A stretch of 64,000 nucleotides of DNA from Pinus tabuliformis. Lineage: Eukaryota > Streptophyta > Pinopsida > Pinales > Pinaceae. A program made the position numbers and the translations under genes. The notes beneath the pieces are model-generated. The model made no database searches. It had not been told where the DNA came from and was given only the letters and a program-made list of their open reading frames with translations. Positions 1 through 11,800 of this stretch are shown piece by piece (within the stretch, counting starts at the first letter, position 1; the number at the start of each line of letters is the position of its first letter). The stretch is from assembly GCA_031772625.1 (NCBI GenBank), contig CM062805.1:518486102-518550101 (forward strand). Reading direction: 5' to 3'.

Positions 1-187
1 TATTTAAAAAAGAAAAAATAAAATTTACATTTTTTTTAAACAATTTATTTATTTAAAATTACAAAACATAAAAAATATTTTATTTTTTTTTGAAATAAAT
101 TTAAGTTTTTAATTTAAAATTTTAAAAATTATTAAAAAAATATTAAAAGTTCGTATTGGTCTTTTTTTTTATTAAAAAAAAAATTAT

Positions 188-412
188 AGTGGCCCTCTGC
201 CCCTCAGCCGCCCGTGGTGGCATGACTGTGGGTGGAGGGGCCTGCATGCAGGCCCTCTGCCCACGGCCGCGCCACCGCAGGTGGGCGGGCGATTCCAGGA
301 ATCGGACGCTCGCCCCCCGGCCACCCATGGTGGCACGACCGCGGGTGGAGGACCTGCGCGCAGGACCCTTCACACACGGCCACGCCACCACAGGCGGCTA
401 GGGGCGGGAGAA
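188..412. repeat. GC-rich imperfect tandem repeat island
   Basis: A sharply bounded GC-rich block inside AT-rich DNA. It holds two diverged copies of a unit of about 112 bp. The palindrome-like CCTGCATGCAGG at 241-252 recurs as CCTGCGCGCAGG at 353-364, and both are preceded by a GGTGGCAYGACYGYGGGTGGAG-type string and followed by CACGGCC and GCCACC strings. It may be a short GC-rich minisatellite or the remnant of a mobile-element terminus. I do not recognise it. Confidence 0.6.
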
Positions 413-529
413 AATAATTTTTTATTTTTATTTTTAATTTTTAATATTTTTATTTTTAATTTTTTTTTCAAAAATAATTTTTATAAATTTTTAATATTTA
501 AATAAATTTTTATTAACTTAAATTTTTTT

Positions 530-790
530 AATGATTTTTATTTTTAAATAATAAAAAAAATGTTTTAAAAACAAATTTAATATATTAATTATTTTTTAAA
601 TAAAACAAAAATGTGTTTTTAAAAAAATCCATAATTTTTTTTTTAACTTCTTAAATTGTTCTTTTTAATTTTTTTTTTAATGATTTTTATTTTTAAATAA
701 TAAAAGAAATGTTTTAAAAAGAAATTTAATATATTAGTTATTTTTTAAATAAAACAAAAATGTGTTTTTAAAAAAATCCATATTTTTTTT
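530..790. repeat. Tandem duplication of ~110 bp, period 149
   Basis: The AT-rich string starting AATGATTTTTATTTTTAAAT at 530 recurs at 679 with only a few substitutions over about 110 bp. This is a local tandem duplication with no coding content. Confidence 0.7.
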
Positions 791-957
791 AATTTTTAAA
801 TTATTTTTTTAAACCATTTTTTAAATCTTAAATTAAAAAAGTTAATTCGTTTAAAAAAAAATTAAAATTTTTTTAATGATTTTTTTAAATAAAAAAAAAT
901 TGTTTTAAAAAAATGTTAATAATAATAATTTTTTTTATAATAAACAAAAATTGTTTA

Positions 958-1195
958 AGTGAGGTAGGACCTGTTCGTTCGGTAGCGGTATAGGGTCGAG
1001 GGTAAAGGTATATGTTTCTGTCGAGACCTAGGGTCACTGTCTAGGAAGAGGTTTAGGTATAGAGTTCGTGGGCTATGATTCCGTCGGCACCATGAAAAGT
1101 CTCATAGCCGGTCAGTGATAGAACTAATGGCAGTGAAAGAAGAAAGATGTTCCATGGGAACCTACACTACACGCTATCTCTCTCTATAGAAATAT
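958..1195. other. Mixed-composition island, unidentified
   Basis: About 240 bp of balanced base composition between two AT-rich stretches, with sharp edges. It has no open frame with recognisable protein similarity, no tRNA cloverleaf and no obvious inverted termini. It may be an old insertion of unknown origin. Confidence 0.4.
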
Positions 1196-1885
1196 ATTAA
1201 AAAAAAATAAATTTTAAATTTTTTTTTAATATTTTAATAATTTTTTTGTTTTTTTTTAAATAATTTTCATATTTTTTGTTTTTTGTTTTTTTAATATTAA
1301 TTTTACTAGTTTTTAAATTTTTTTTTGTTAATTTCTTTTTTTTTCCGAAATTCTTTTATGGTTTATGAGATCATTTTTTTTAAAGAGTTTCTATGTTTTA
1401 TTTTTGTCTTTTTAATATATGTTTTTTAGAGACAGTTATCTCATGTGGATTGAAAATTTAATTAACGATATATAAATATACTAAAATATCGAAAATGCAA
1501 AATATCGACCTTCTTCTTTAAATATGCAAAACAATAAAAGCCTCTCTACAAAAAAATAAAAATAAAAAATAAAAACAAGAAAATATGAAGAAGAAGACCA
1601 CTTTCAAAGTTATTAAACTTACAAAATAATTATTTACATTTCATACATTATAAAATTAAAAGTAAAAAAAATGCCTTTTAAAAAAAGGGCATGGTGTAGA
1701 ATTACCACTTTTTAAAATCAACATTAAAATCACTACCATTCTAAAACGCAATGTACATAAAAAAATTTATAGTGCCAAAAACTATGCTCTAGAAAAAAGA
1801 TATGTGTTCTGCATCACCCATTTTCAAAATAGGGTCTCTTTTTTGCTATCTCTACAAAACAGGTAACAATATCAGTTCCTGTTTC
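1196..1885. other. AT-rich stretch, nothing recognised
   Basis: AT-rich sequence with short homopolymer tracts. No gene, LTR, primer site or repeat that I can support. Confidence 0.6.
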
Positions 1886-2443
1886 AAAGTTTACATTATT
1901 ATACCTAGCACATCACCATGTGTGTATCCAATTGTCTTGGTGGGAAAGAAAGATGGCTCATGGATAATGTGCATTGATTATCGAGCACTGAATAAGATAA
2001 TGATAAAAAATCGTTATCCCCTTCCTCGCATAGATGATCTATTGGATCAGTTAAAGGAAGTTGTTTATTTTTCCAAGTTGAACTTGCATAGTGGCTATCA
2101 TCATATCAGAGTTGTAGAGCAAGATGCATGGAAGACTGCTTTCAAAACAAAGTAGGGATTGTATGAGTGGTTAGTTATGCCTTTTGGCTTAACTAATACT
2201 CCTGCTACTTTCATGAGAGTAATAAATGATGTACTCAAACCTTTTCTTGATGATTTTGTCATTGTATATTTGGATGACACTCTTATATTTAGTAAAACAT
2301 GGGAAGAACATTGAAAGCATGTTAAGCAGACTCTAGATGTTTTGAACGAGAAAATCTTTATGTTAAGCTCTCAAAATGTGAATTTGGCAAAACATATTTG
2401 AATTATTTGGGTCATATTGTAAGGGGTGGTGAATTGAAGATAG
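1886..2443 (+). pseudogene. Ty3/gypsy reverse transcriptase fragment (outer element, left part)
   Basis: Translation gives a recognisable gypsy reverse transcriptase: PIVLVGKKDGSW, MCIDYRALNKI, FSKLNLHSGYHHIR, then after an in-frame TAG near 2153 [13 protein letters not shown] and [11 protein letters not shown], which is the catalytic box (YLDD instead of the common YVDD or FFDD). More stops and frame breaks follow. The gag and protease that should lie upstream are absent, so the element is 5'-truncated. The sequence stops at 2443, where a copia element is inserted, and the same polyprotein resumes at 12973 after target duplication GATAG. Non-functional; the oldest layer of the nest. Confidence 0.85.
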
Positions 2444-2840
2444 TGTAGGTTTTAACCCCGTAGAGACATTACCTGCATACGAATTCTAAAACACAAAAAA
2501 TAAATAATGCGAGAGCATAACACATAAAACACATATACACATAGAATTTCCCTTGGATCCCAAACTGAGACTACTAGCGTGATTTTTTATTATGTTCCTT
2601 TCAATGTTATAATACATGTTTATACATGCTGAAACATCCAATACCATGGACCGAAAACCATCGCGTCCAAAAAACATGTGCAAAAATCATGCACAAAACC
2701 AAAGGTGGGTCCGCCCAACCTAACATAGGGTCCAAAACCAAAATTTTCCAAGGCGCTACCCCGGACCCCATAAAGCGAGGTTATAGGTGCCCCTCAAACC
2801 CCCTATTAACTACGTGGAAATAATATAACACAACCCAACA
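2444..2840 (-). repeat. Copia-1 3' LTR (397 bp)
   Basis: Starts TGTAGG and ends CCCAACA. It matches the LTR at 12518-12972 but is 58 bp shorter, because it has one copy of a 29-bp unit (around the string CCAATACCATGG) where the other LTR has three. Confidence 0.9.
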
Positions 2841-2852
2841 TTTTCCCACTTG
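2841..2852 (-). promoter_or_regulatory. Copia-1 polypurine tract
   Basis: On the minus strand CAAGTGGGAAAA lies directly next to the 3' LTR, which is where plus-strand DNA synthesis is primed in LTR retrotransposons. Confidence 0.7.
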
Positions 2853-2941
2853 TTGCTTTCTTTCCACGGGGAGCCATAAGAGAGCTTAGTCATTTTTCCA
2901 GCCCTGAAATGCCCGTTGTCTCTCTACACCAAGAGAAATCC

Positions 2942-4500
2942 TCAAAGCTCACAGATTTTTGTCAATGAATCTGTAGTATTCTTCAAAGTGTCCACCTTTA
3001 CCAGCAACACCTTTTTCTCTTCTATCATATCCCTCACAAAGTGATACTGAACATCAATGTGCTTTGTCCTTAAATGATATGCGGGGTTCTTTGTCAAGAA
3101 AATTGCACTTTGGCTGTCATAGTATATCCTTATAGCTTCTTGTACTAACCCCATACTTGAACACAATCTCTACAACCAAACTGCTTCCTTGCTTGCATGA
3201 GTGGCTACCATGTATTCTGTCTCTGTAGTTGATAGTGCCACTACAGATTGTTTCTTATTCATCCGACTAACTGCACCTCCAAATAGGTTAAACACATACC
3301 CACTTGTAGATCTTCTCTAATCCAGATCTCCAACCCAGTCTGCATCAACAAAGTCATGAATATCCAACACTATGTCCAATCCTGGTCTTCCTTGGTAGCA
3401 CAAACCATAATCACTAGTGCCACACAAATACCTGGAAACCCGCTTCATTGTTGTCTATTGCTCCTTTCCTAGCTTTGACATAAACCTTCTCAATACTCCC
3501 ACTGCATGTGCAATGTCTGGTCCAGTACAGACCATTGCATACATAAGGCTACCGATTGCACTGGCATATGGAACACGGGACATGTCCTCTTCCTCTTCTT
3601 GTGTCTTGGGACAGTGTTCAGCAGATAACCTCACACCTACAAGAATAAGAACCTTCACTGGTTTACTATCCTGCATATTAAACCTCTGCAATATTGTCTC
3701 AACATACTTCCTCTGGTTTAACTAGAGCTTCCTCTTTGCCCTATCTCTTTTAATTTCCATGCCCAAAATATAATTTGCAGCACCAAGATCTTTCATGTCA
3801 AATTTGGAGGACAATTAGGTCTTCAAATCCAAGATAACTTCTTTGTCATTTCCAACCAACAACATATCATCCACATACAAGACCAAATAAATAACACTGT
3901 CACCAATTACTTTAAAATACACACAGTGATATGCTTTACTTCTGGTGGAGCCAAGTCCCCGTATAAATGTATCAAGTTTCTGATACCACATCCTTGGTGA
4001 CTGTTTTAACCCATATAGAGACTTCTTTAACTTACATACCAGTTCTTTCTTACCCTTCACCACAAAGCCTTCAGGTTGCTTCATGTAGATCTCCTCTTCC
4101 AGATCTCGGTGAAGAAATGTCTTCACATCCATCTGTTCTACCTCAAAATCAAAAGTAACAGCAACAGATAAAAGTAATCTAATAGAAGTTACCTTGGCAA
4201 CATGAGAAAAAATATCACCAAAATCAATTCCCTGCACCTGGGAATAACCTTTTGCTACCAATCGAGCTTTGTATTTCTCCACTTTTCCTTTTGCATTTGT
4301 CTTCTTTTTGAACACCCATTTGCTACCAATGGGTTTCCTTCCAGCTGGCAACTCCACCAGATCCCAAGCCTCATTTTTGTGCAAATATGCCATTTCATCA
4401 ACCATGGCCCCTTTCCAGAGTTTTCCATCCTCTGAATCCACTGCTTCCTTCACAGTTCTAGGATCATCATTAGTAACAGAAAAAGCAAAATTTGAACAGA
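2942..4500 (-). pseudogene. Copia-1 reverse transcriptase-RNase H
   Basis: In transcription order: the copia RT start at about 4453-3815 with WDLVELPAGRKPIGSKWVFK, YKARLVAKGYSQ, VEQMDVKT, LKKSLYGLKQSPRMWY and the catalytic YVDD in YLVLYVDDMLLVG. A spacer follows at 3691-3455 (ASAIGSLMYAMVCTGPDIA). The RNase H end is at 3166-2942 (YYDSQSAIFLTKNPAYH, RTKHIDVQYHFVRD). One residue is missing after QMDVKT, and stops or frame changes break the segment into at least three frames. Non-functional relic of the copia-1 polyprotein. Confidence 0.88.
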
Positions 4501-4852
4501 AAGCAGATGGACTATACCTTTTTGACTACCTTCTTTCTCGAATTGATCTTCTCACAGCTGGAGTTTTTGGCTCTTCATCTTCTGATTCCTCCTCTGTTGT
4601 AGAGTCTGATTCTTCCTCCTTTAGCTTAAACTCTATCTTCTCAGGTTCCTTTGGTTGGACTTCATGTTTAATAACATCTTTTACCTCTCTGAACACCACA
4701 TCTCGGCTGTACACAACCTTCTGTGTGACTAGGCTCCAAAGTTTATAACCCTTTAAACCATCCTTATACCCAATAAAGATGCACTTTTCAGATTCACTAT
4801 CCAACTTGGTTCATTTCTCCTTTGGAACATGTACATATGCATCACATCCAAA
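4501..4852 (-). pseudogene. Copia-1 integrase C-terminal part and linker
   Basis: The frame at 4804-4526 reads SEKCIFIGYKDGLKGYKLW and RDVVFREVKD, followed by an acidic Ser/Glu-rich linker, typical of the copia integrase-RT junction. Upstream (4852-4805) the preceding residues of the family motif (GCDAYVHVPKEK) can be read. The sequence is cut at 4858 by the chromovirus; the other half of the integrase is at 10689-11235. Confidence 0.85.
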
Positions 4853-4857
4853 TACCC

Positions 4858-5189
4858 TGTTAGGCCCCTATACTACTAGTGTAACCCCTTATTGTTATTA
4901 GTACAACCCACTTATTATATTGATGTACCCATGTAGTGCCCATATTGTTACTATTGTGCCACATAGAAGCCCACTATTGTTACTGTTGTGCCCTACAATA
5001 TTATTGTTATGTAGGCTTTGATTGTATTGGGACCACTTAGACTCCTATATATAGAAAGGAGGTATTTTCATTTTTATCATCCAAGAATTGTTCATTTATG
5101 TAATGTAAAGGAGGTTGCCCCCTCGAAGAGGCTGAATTCTAAGGCGTGGATTTATCTTTTCTATCTTTTCTTGAGCTGGTTTCATAACA
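4858..5189 (+). repeat. Chromovirus 5' LTR (332 bp)
   Basis: TG...CA termini. TATATATA at 5046-5053 is the likely Pol II TATA box for the element's transcript. Nearly identical to the LTR at 10352-10683. Confidence 0.95.
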
Positions 5190-5190
5190 T

Positions 5191-5203
5191 TTGGTATCAG
5201 AGC
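5191..5203 (+). promoter_or_regulatory. Chromovirus primer binding site (initiator Met tRNA)
   Basis: TTGGTATCAGAGC lies one base after the 5' LTR. It is complementary to the 3' end of plant initiator-Met tRNA, which would prime minus-strand DNA synthesis. Confidence 0.9.
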
Positions 5204-5871
5204 TTTGGATTCTAGGGTTTTGCTGCTCCAAACAGGCCATCGTGGCATTTTCGCTATAACATTTTTTCTGTGACGTTTTAGAGTCGCAAAAAAATCCCAT
5301 TTTAGAATAATTGGCGCTGAACCTTGGGTCCGAATTTCAGAGCTTTTCACGTGACACTTTCGGAGATATGATCTGAGGAAGTTGGCCTTTTTGCAGACTC
5401 CTGAATTACATTCAAAACAGGTGACCTGGGGAAAATCGTCATAACTCTCTCTCTGAGGATCAGATTGAAATTTCGTAAAAAGGTACAGAAAGAGGACAGA
5501 CTGTAGTTTCTTGTGTGTGTGTTTTAGATTCAAAGGTTGAAACAGGTACTCGTGGCGCGTCGTACAAGTTCGCTCTACTGAACCAGTCTAAAAGCAAGTC
5601 ACTGTGGGAGATTTCACATAACTCTTCCTTGGAGAATCCAATTTGGCTCAGACTTGTGGCATTGGAAAGAGGACGCAGAAGGCTACTGCAGGTAGCAATT
5701 TCAGAATTGGGTGATCCGAAATTACAGAGATACATCAGATTCAATATCAGGCTTCTATAAAGTAAAAAAAGGTGTGTAGTTTTTTTTAATTTTTGTGTAA
5801 GCTTGGTTTAACGGAATTCAAAGGGCATAGTAAAACATTATTATCGGTAACTAATGCCCTAAGGAAAGAAA
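5204..5871 (+). other. Chromovirus untranslated leader
   Basis: Sequence between primer site and gag start. It has several short frames but none with gag similarity. It presumably holds packaging and dimerisation signals, which cannot be pinned down by reading. Confidence 0.6.
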
Positions 5872-8800
5872 ATGCAAACACCTAGTAAGGAACCTGAAAT
5901 CTCTAGCATGACTCATGAAGAAGAGGAAGAAATGCTACATGATATATCAAAATTACAAGAACAAGTGCAACAAATGTCACGCTCACAAAAGCTAACAGAA
6001 GCTAAGATAAGTGGCGTGGAATCTAAGATGGATGGCATGGAAGCTAAGGTGAATGGAATGGACGCTAAAATTGATGGCATGGATGATAAGATGGATGAAT
6101 TGAAGAAGTTGCTACAAGAAAGGGTCACTAATGGTGAAAAGGTAGTAAAGGAAACTCATGATGAGAACAAAAGAAATGTTAATCATGATTCCATAGACTC
6201 TAATGTTGGATCGAAGACTCACCATGTTCCAAAAATCGATATGAGGAAGTTTGATGGCAAGGATCCCGCCACATGGATATTACAGATGGAGCAATTCTTC
6301 GATCTCAATAATGTGCAAAACACACAAAAGGTACGTATGGCAACTTTATATTTGGAACCAAATCAGTTTGTATGGTATCAATGGCTTTGTTCTCGTAAAC
6401 AATTTATCACTTGGGCAATTTTTACGGAAGAATTGATAGCACATTATGAGGATACAAAAAGCAACACTTTTTTTAGCCAATTGATAAGTCTCAAACAAAA
6501 GGGTTCAATAATGGAGCACATTGAGGAGTTCCAAAAATTGAACATAAGGGTAAAAGATATTCCAGAGGAGCATAGGATTGATGTGTTCATAGGGTCTTTA
6601 AAGGATAATATCCAACATGATGTGCGCCTTTGGGAACCTGATTCATTAGAGAAGGCATTCAGGTTAGCAAGAAAAATGGAAAGCAAAATTATGGCAACTA
6701 GGAAGCATACCATTCACAACTATAAAGACGGAAGTGTTGTTGCCCATAGTCTTCCACAACCTACAAGGTTGACACCACAACAATTGGAAGAAAAAAGAGC
6801 AAAAGGGCTTTGTTACAATTGTGATAGCAAATACACAAAGGGTCATAAGTGTGCTGAGAAGAAATTATTCTACATAGATTGTGAAGAGGAAGAAGAAAAG
6901 GAGCAAGAAAGGTCAAAAGAAGAGGATATATTCCAGGAACAAAGCCTAGATGAAGAACAAATAAATCCGACCATATCTTGTAATGCATTGGTGGGAATTA
7001 CCACTCCTCAAACCATCAAGATAGAAGGACAAATCAAGAAGAAAAAGGTAATAGTGTTGATTGATTCAGGAAGCACCCACAATTTTATTCATTGTAGGGT
7101 AGCAAAAGAATTGAATTGCTTCCTATATCCAGCACCAGAGTGTCAAGTGATGATTGCAAATGGAGGAACAATAAATTGTTCTGGAAAGTGCCATAATATC
7201 AAGCTATCCATGGGAGAATATGTATTGACTAGCCCAATGCTTTCCATTCCAATGGGAGGTGCTGATGTTGTACTAGGAGTCCAATGGCTACAATCCTTGG
7301 GTACAATAGCTTTTAATTTTCAAGAACTTTTCATGAAATTTTCTGTGGAAGGAAAGGAAGTTGAATTAAGGGGTATTGCAGGGAAACCAGGAAAGATAAT
7401 CAGCTCTAATGGCATGACAAAGCTTCTAAAAAAGGAGCAAAGAGGTGTAATTGCACAATTATGTTCGCTAGATGTTTCCACATTGGAATCATCTATTTCT
7501 CCAGATCTCCAAAAAGTCCTGGACAATCATTCCAAGGTATTTGAGACTCCCAAAGGTCTCCCACCTATGCGTGATCATGATCATGCTATTCATCTGATTC
7601 CAGGAAGTGTTCCTCCAAACATCAGGCCGTACAGATATCCATATGTCCAAAAAAGTGAAATTGAACGTATGGTTGCAGAAATGCTAGAGGCTGGTATAAT
7701 TCAACCAAGTCAAAGTTCTTTCTCAGCTCCAGTAGTATTGGTGCACAAGAAGGATGGATCATGGCGCATGTGTCCAGATTATAGGGAGCTCAACAAGCTC
7801 ACTATTAAAGATAAGTTCCCCATTCCTGTCATTGATGAATTACTGGATGAATTGCATGGATCAATTTACTTCACCAAGTTGGATCTTCGTTCGGGATATC
7901 ATCAAATCAGAATGAAGATTGAAGACATTCCGAAAATGGCATTTAGAACTCATGAGGGTCATTATGAATTTTTGGTCATGCCTTTTGGCCTTACCAATGC
8001 ACCTTCAACATTTCAAGGTTTGATGAATTCAATTTTCAAACCATTCCTTAGAAAATTTGTGTTAGTATTTTTTGATGATATACTAATCTACAGCAAGTCT
8101 TGGAAGGATCATGTTGAACATGTTGACAAGGTGCTACAACTATTGGAGGAGAAACAATTATATGCAAAAAGATCCAAATGTTTCTTTGGAGTCCAGGAGG
8201 TGGAATATTTGGGTCATATTGTATCTCATGAAGGAGTTAAGGTAGACCCTAGCAAAATTAAAGCCATTAAGGAATGGAAAATCCCCACATCCATAAAGCA
8301 TCTGCGAGGATTTCTTGGGTTGACAGGGTATTATCGCAAGTTTGTTAAGAATTATGGGAGAATAGCAGCACCTCTAACAACATTATTGAAGAAAGATTCA
8401 TTTTCATGGACTCCGGAAGCAACAAAGGCCTTTAAACATCTTAAAGAGGCAATGTGCCAAGCACCGGTCTTAGCTACACCGGACTTCACAAAAACCTTTA
8501 TTGTGGAATGTGATGCTTCAGGAAATGGAATTGGTGCTGTTCTAATGCAAGATGAAAGACCCATTGCTTTTGAAAGTCGTCCAATCAAGGGAAAGTTTTT
8601 AAGCAAAGCTATTTATGAGAAGGAAATGTTGGCAATACTCCATGCACTTAAGAAATGGCGACCCTACCTAATGGGAAGACACTTCAAGGTAAAAACGGAT
8701 CATGATAGCCTTAAATACTTTTTAGAACAAAGATTATCCTCTGAAGAGCAACAAAAGTGGGTCACAAAGATGTTGGGTTATGACTTTGAAATCATCTACA

Positions 8801-10323
8801 AAAAAGGGAAGCAAAATGTGGTGGCAGATGCACTCTCAAGAAAGGATGAGGATATGGAAGCATTGTTGTGTGCCATTTCTATTATCCAACCAGATTGGAT
8901 AAACGAAGCAAAGGAGGAATGGAAGAATGACGAAGAAGTGTGGGCACTTATTCAAAAGCTACAACAAGATTCCAGTACTTCTGATACATTTAGCTGGAAA
9001 AATGATTCGTTATGGTACAAAGATCGCTTATACCTCTGTAAGAATTCCCAGCTAAAACAAAAGATTCTTATGGAATTGCACACTTCTCCCTTAGGAGGGC
9101 ACTCAGGATTTTTAAAAACTTACCACAGGGTTAAGAAGGAATTTTTTTGGGATGGCCTTAAATCAGATATTCAAAAGTTTGTGGCGGAATGTTTGGTTTG
9201 CCAACAAAATAAAGTTGAAACAATTAAGACACCGGGTCTATTACAACCTTTATCCATTCCAAGCCAACGTTGGGAGGAGGTTTCAATGGATTTTATCACA
9301 GGTTTACCCAAGTCTGAGGGAAAGAGTGTCATCATGGTGGTAGTTGACAGACTTACCAAGTATGCACACTTTTGTGCATTATCACATCCATTTAAAGCCA
9401 GTACAGTTTCTACTGCATTTATGGAAACAGTTCAAAAGCTACATGGAAACCCAAAGATTATTGTAAGTGACAGAGATCCCATTTTCACTGGAAATTTTTG
9501 GACAGAATTATTTTCTTGTCTTGGTACTCAGTTAGCTCATAGCTCATCTTATCATCCTCAATCTGATGGGCAAACTGAGATAGTAAACAAATGTTTGGAA
9601 GGATATCTTCGTTGCTTTGTATCTGATAAACAGACACAATGGGTCAAATGGTTGCCTCTGGCTGAATGGTGGTATAACACTTCCTTCCATACAGCAACAA
9701 AAATGACCCCATTTATGGCACTTTATGGGTACCAACCACCATCAATCACATCATATTTAAGAGAAAATTCTAAGGTTCAGGCAGTGGAACATCACATCGA
9801 ACATCAACAACAAGTCCTCCAACTCTTAAAGGATAACCTCATGTTGGCACAAAATAGAATGAAACAACAGGCAGATCAACATCGCAGTGAAAGAAGTTTT
9901 GATGTAGGTGATTGGGTATTCCTACGGCTACAACCATATAAGCAAATGTCCCTAAAGCAAGCTAAGAAGGATAATAAATTATCACCAAAGTATTATGGTC
10001 CGTACAAGGTGTTAGAAAAGATTGGTACTATGGCATACAAATTGGAGCTTCCTGCAGCTTCTCGATTGCACCTAGTTTTCCATGTTTCATGTTTAAAGAA
10101 GGTCATAGGCGACAAGCTCCCAGTTCAAACAATATTGCCAGAACTTGATGAGGAAGGAAAAATTATATTGGAACCGGAAGCAGTCACAGAAACAAGAACT
10201 CGACAGCTACGAAATCGATCAATTTCAGAATATCTTATCAAGTGGAAGAACTTATCCGCTGAAGATTCCACATGGGAGGATGAGAATTTTATTCAGAAGT
10301 ACCCAGAACTGCTCAAGCATTGA
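5872..10323 (+). CDS. Chromovirus gag-pol polyprotein, intact (1483 aa)
   Basis: One ATG-to-stop frame encodes all retrotransposition functions. Residues ~45-85 form heptad repeats ([21 protein letters not shown]), a likely coiled coil for gag assembly. The gag core follows (~120-290). The zinc knuckle at 314-327 is [14 protein letters not shown], with spacing C-x2-C-x7-H-x-C. The protease motif DSG is at 398-400. RT spans about 585-790 with FFDD at 733-736. RNase H has its first acidic residue at D881 ([11 protein letters not shown]). Integrase has an HHCC zinc module (~1064-1110) and catalytic D1140, D1200 and E1236, with exactly 35 residues between the last two. The C-terminus (~1430-1483) reads [18 protein letters not shown], a chromodomain-type module thought to direct integration to particular chromatin. 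Gag and pol share one frame, as in many plant chromoviruses. No lesion seen; expression and activity are inferred. Confidence 0.96.
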   Translation: MQTPSKEPEISSMTHEEEEEMLHDISKLQEQVQQMSRSQKLTEAKISGVESKMDGMEAKVNGMDAKIDGMDDKMDELKKLLQERVTNGEKVVKETHDENKRNVNHDSIDSNVGSKTHHVPKIDMRKFDGKDPATWILQMEQFFDLNNVQNTQKVRMATLYLEPNQFVWYQWLCSRKQFITWAIFTEELIAHYEDTKSNTFFSQLISLKQKGSIMEHIEEFQKLNIRVKDIPEEHRIDVFIGSLKDNIQHDVRLWEPDSLEKAFRLARKMESKIMATRKHTIHNYKDGSVVAHSLPQPTRLTPQQLEEKRAKGLCYNCDSKYTKGHKCAEKKLFYIDCEEEEEKEQERSKEEDIFQEQSLDEEQINPTISCNALVGITTPQTIKIEGQIKKKKVIVLIDSGSTHNFIHCRVAKELNCFLYPAPECQVMIANGGTINCSGKCHNIKLSMGEYVLTSPMLSIPMGGADVVLGVQWLQSLGTIAFNFQELFMKFSVEGKEVELRGIAGKPGKIISSNGMTKLLKKEQRGVIAQLCSLDVSTLESSISPDLQKVLDNHSKVFETPKGLPPMRDHDHAIHLIPGSVPPNIRPYRYPYVQKSEIERMVAEMLEAGIIQPSQSSFSAPVVLVHKKDGSWRMCPDYRELNKLTIKDKFPIPVIDELLDELHGSIYFTKLDLRSGYHQIRMKIEDIPKMAFRTHEGHYEFLVMPFGLTNAPSTFQGLMNSIFKPFLRKFVLVFFDDILIYSKSWKDHVEHVDKVLQLLEEKQLYAKRSKCFFGVQEVEYLGHIVSHEGVKVDPSKIKAIKEWKIPTSIKHLRGFLGLTGYYRKFVKNYGRIAAPLTTLLKKDSFSWTPEATKAFKHLKEAMCQAPVLATPDFTKTFIVECDASGNGIGAVLMQDERPIAFESRPIKGKFLSKAIYEKEMLAILHALKKWRPYLMGRHFKVKTDHDSLKYFLEQRLSSEEQQKWVTKMLGYDFEIIYKKGKQNVVADALSRKDEDMEALLCAISIIQPDWINEAKEEWKNDEEVWALIQKLQQDSSTSDTFSWKNDSLWYKDRLYLCKNSQLKQKILMELHTSPLGGHSGFLKTYHRVKKEFFWDGLKSDIQKFVAECLVCQQNKVETIKTPGLLQPLSIPSQRWEEVSMDFITGLPKSEGKSVIMVVVDRLTKYAHFCALSHPFKASTVSTAFMETVQKLHGNPKIIVSDRDPIFTGNFWTELFSCLGTQLAHSSSYHPQSDGQTEIVNKCLEGYLRCFVSDKQTQWVKWLPLAEWWYNTSFHTATKMTPFMALYGYQPPSITSYLRENSKVQAVEHHIEHQQQVLQLLKDNLMLAQNRMKQQADQHRSERSFDVGDWVFLRLQPYKQMSLKQAKKDNKLSPKYYGPYKVLEKIGTMAYKLELPAASRLHLVFHVSCLKKVIGDKLPVQTILPELDEEGKIILEPEAVTETRTRQLRNRSISEYLIKWKNLSAEDSTWEDENFIQKYPELLKH

Positions 10324-10336
10324 GGACAACACTTTT

Positions 10337-10351
10337 TGAAGGAGAGGGGCA
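10337..10351 (+). promoter_or_regulatory. Chromovirus polypurine tract
   Basis: GAAGGAGAGGGGCA abuts the 3' LTR, the expected plus-strand primer position. Confidence 0.85.
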
Positions 10352-10683
10352 TGTTAGGCCCCTATACTACTAGTGTAACCCCTTATTGTTATTAGTACAA
10401 CCCACTTATTATATTGATGTACCCATGTAGTGCCCATATTGTTACTATTGTGCCACATAGAAGCCCACTATTGTTACTGTTGTGCCCTACAATATTATTG
10501 TTATGTAGGCTTTGATTGTATTGGGACCACTTAGACTCCTATATATAGAAAGGAGGTATTTTCATTTTTATCATCCAAGAATTGTTCATTTATGTAATGT
10601 AAAGGAGGTTGCCCCCTCGAAGAGGCTGAATTTTAAGGCGTGGATTTGTCTTTTCTATCTTTTCTTGAGCTGGTTTCATAACA
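10352..10683 (+). repeat. Chromovirus 3' LTR (332 bp)
   Basis: Same length as the 5' LTR with about two substitutions; TATATATA at 10540-10547. Ends CATAACA followed by target duplication TACCC. Confidence 0.95.
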
Positions 10684-10688
10684 TACCC

Positions 10689-11235
10689 TCAGATGTGAAA
10701 GAGAGGGTTTCTTACCAGTCCATACCTCTTGTGGAGTCTTATCCTCCAACACTGATGAAGGTGACATGTTGACCAGGTAACATGCAGTATCCACCACCTC
10801 TGCCCAGAATTCCTGTCCTAACCCAGCACCACTGAGCATGCTTCCTGCCCTTTCCATCAATGTCTTGTTCATTCTTTCTGCAACTCCATTTTTCTGAGCT
10901 GTATATGGAGTAGTATTCTGCTGTGCTATACCACACTTCTTGTAGAATTCTTCAAATTCCTTACTGCAAAGCTCTCCACCATTATCTGTTTTCAACACCT
11001 TTATCTTCTTCTCTATCTGGTTTTCCACTAGAGCCTTAAATTATTTAAACCTGTCAAAGACTTTAGATTTCTTCTTAAGGAAATATATCCATGTATTTCC
11101 TTGAGAATTCATCTATAAATGATACATAGTACACAGACTTACCCAGTGATGGAAACTTCACAGGTCCAAACACATCAATATTCTCAAGCTCTAATATATG
11201 TTTTGTAGCTTGTAAAGAGTTCCAATCCAAACTCC
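10689..11235 (-). pseudogene. Copia-1 integrase core
   Basis: Minus-strand frame 11028-10689 reads KVLKTDNGGELCSKEF (second catalytic Asp), NTTPYTAQKNGVAERMNKT (catalytic Glu) and FWAEVVDTACYLVNMSPS, then PSLSHLRV, where the chromovirus interrupts it. The frame breaks upstream, where 11235-11030 holds the first part of the core with a stop. Together with 4501-4852 it formed one integrase. Non-functional. Confidence 0.88.
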
Positions 11236-11800
11236 CTACATCAATACCAGTGCTCCCCGAGCCATTTTGCAGTTATCCTTCTCGAACACTGTTTTTACAC
11301 CTGCATCATCCAACTTTAGAATAGAAATAAGATTTCTGGCTAATGCAGGAACATGTAGAACACCTGGAAGTGTTCTAACCCTTCCACCTTGCAACTTCAA
11401 CTTTACTTTTCCACGACCAATGATTCTAGCCTTCCTGTCATCCCCCAAGAAGACATCACCACCATCATATTTCTCATACTCACAGAACCAATCTCTATGG
11501 GGAGTGAAGTGAAAGGATGCACCCGAGTCAATCAACCGTGCCTCATGATCTACATGTGTACTTGAAGAAGCCAAGTATACATCTACACCTTCATCTGAGG
11601 TGGTTTTCGCCTCTGCAGAAGGAGCCTCAGATCCCTTTCCTTTGTTAGGAGCTTTAGATTTACAGTCCCTTTTGTAGTGCCCTTCCTTTCCACATTTCCA
11701 ACACACCACCTTTATAGGTTTTCCTGGAGATTTAGATCTCCCTTTAGATTTAGATCTCCCACTCGATGACTTGTTTTTGTTTTTGTTCTAGGTCTGCCCT
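11236..11800 (-). pseudogene. Copia-1 gag zinc knuckle and protease
   Basis: The frame 11709-11236 starts with a CCHC zinc knuckle, CWKCGKEGHYKRDC, which binds element RNA. It continues to the aspartic protease motif LIDSGASFHFTPHRDWF and the downstream LPGVLHVPALARNLISI, which is the start of the copia pre-integrase region. The frame upstream toward gag is broken. Confidence 0.88.

Larger units (their letters stand above)
1..957. other. AT-rich low-complexity DNA
   Basis: Long A and T runs with almost no G or C, apart from the GC-rich island at about 188-412. No open frame here has coding character; frames in the GC island are arginine/proline/glycine-rich in every phase, as expected from base composition. 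I see no gene, terminal repeat or known element. Confidence 0.8.
4858..10683 (+). mobile_element. Gypsy chromovirus, complete and young
   Basis: A 5,826-bp LTR retrotransposon with target duplication TACCC (4853-4857 and 10684-10688) and two 332-bp LTRs starting TGTTAGG and ending CATAACA. It has an initiator-Met primer site at 5191-5203, a 668-bp leader, one uninterrupted gag-pol frame (5872-10323) and a polypurine tract at 10337-10351. By eye the LTRs differ at two positions only (C/T at 5132 against 10626, and A/G further on), so the insertion is recent. It lies inside the integrase of copia-1, in opposite orientation. Every part needed for autonomous movement is present. Among plant gypsy elements, a C-terminal chromodomain marks the chromovirus branch. 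Confidence 0.96.

Noticed and set aside
143..505. Several overlapping frames on both strands of 60-80 codons
   Set aside because: They exist only because the GC-rich island has few stops; products are Arg/Pro/Gly-rich in all phases with no domain.
958..1195. Possible tRNA, rRNA or organellar insertion
   Set aside because: No cloverleaf with a T-loop GTTCRA box, no rRNA signature and no plastid or mitochondrial gene recognised.
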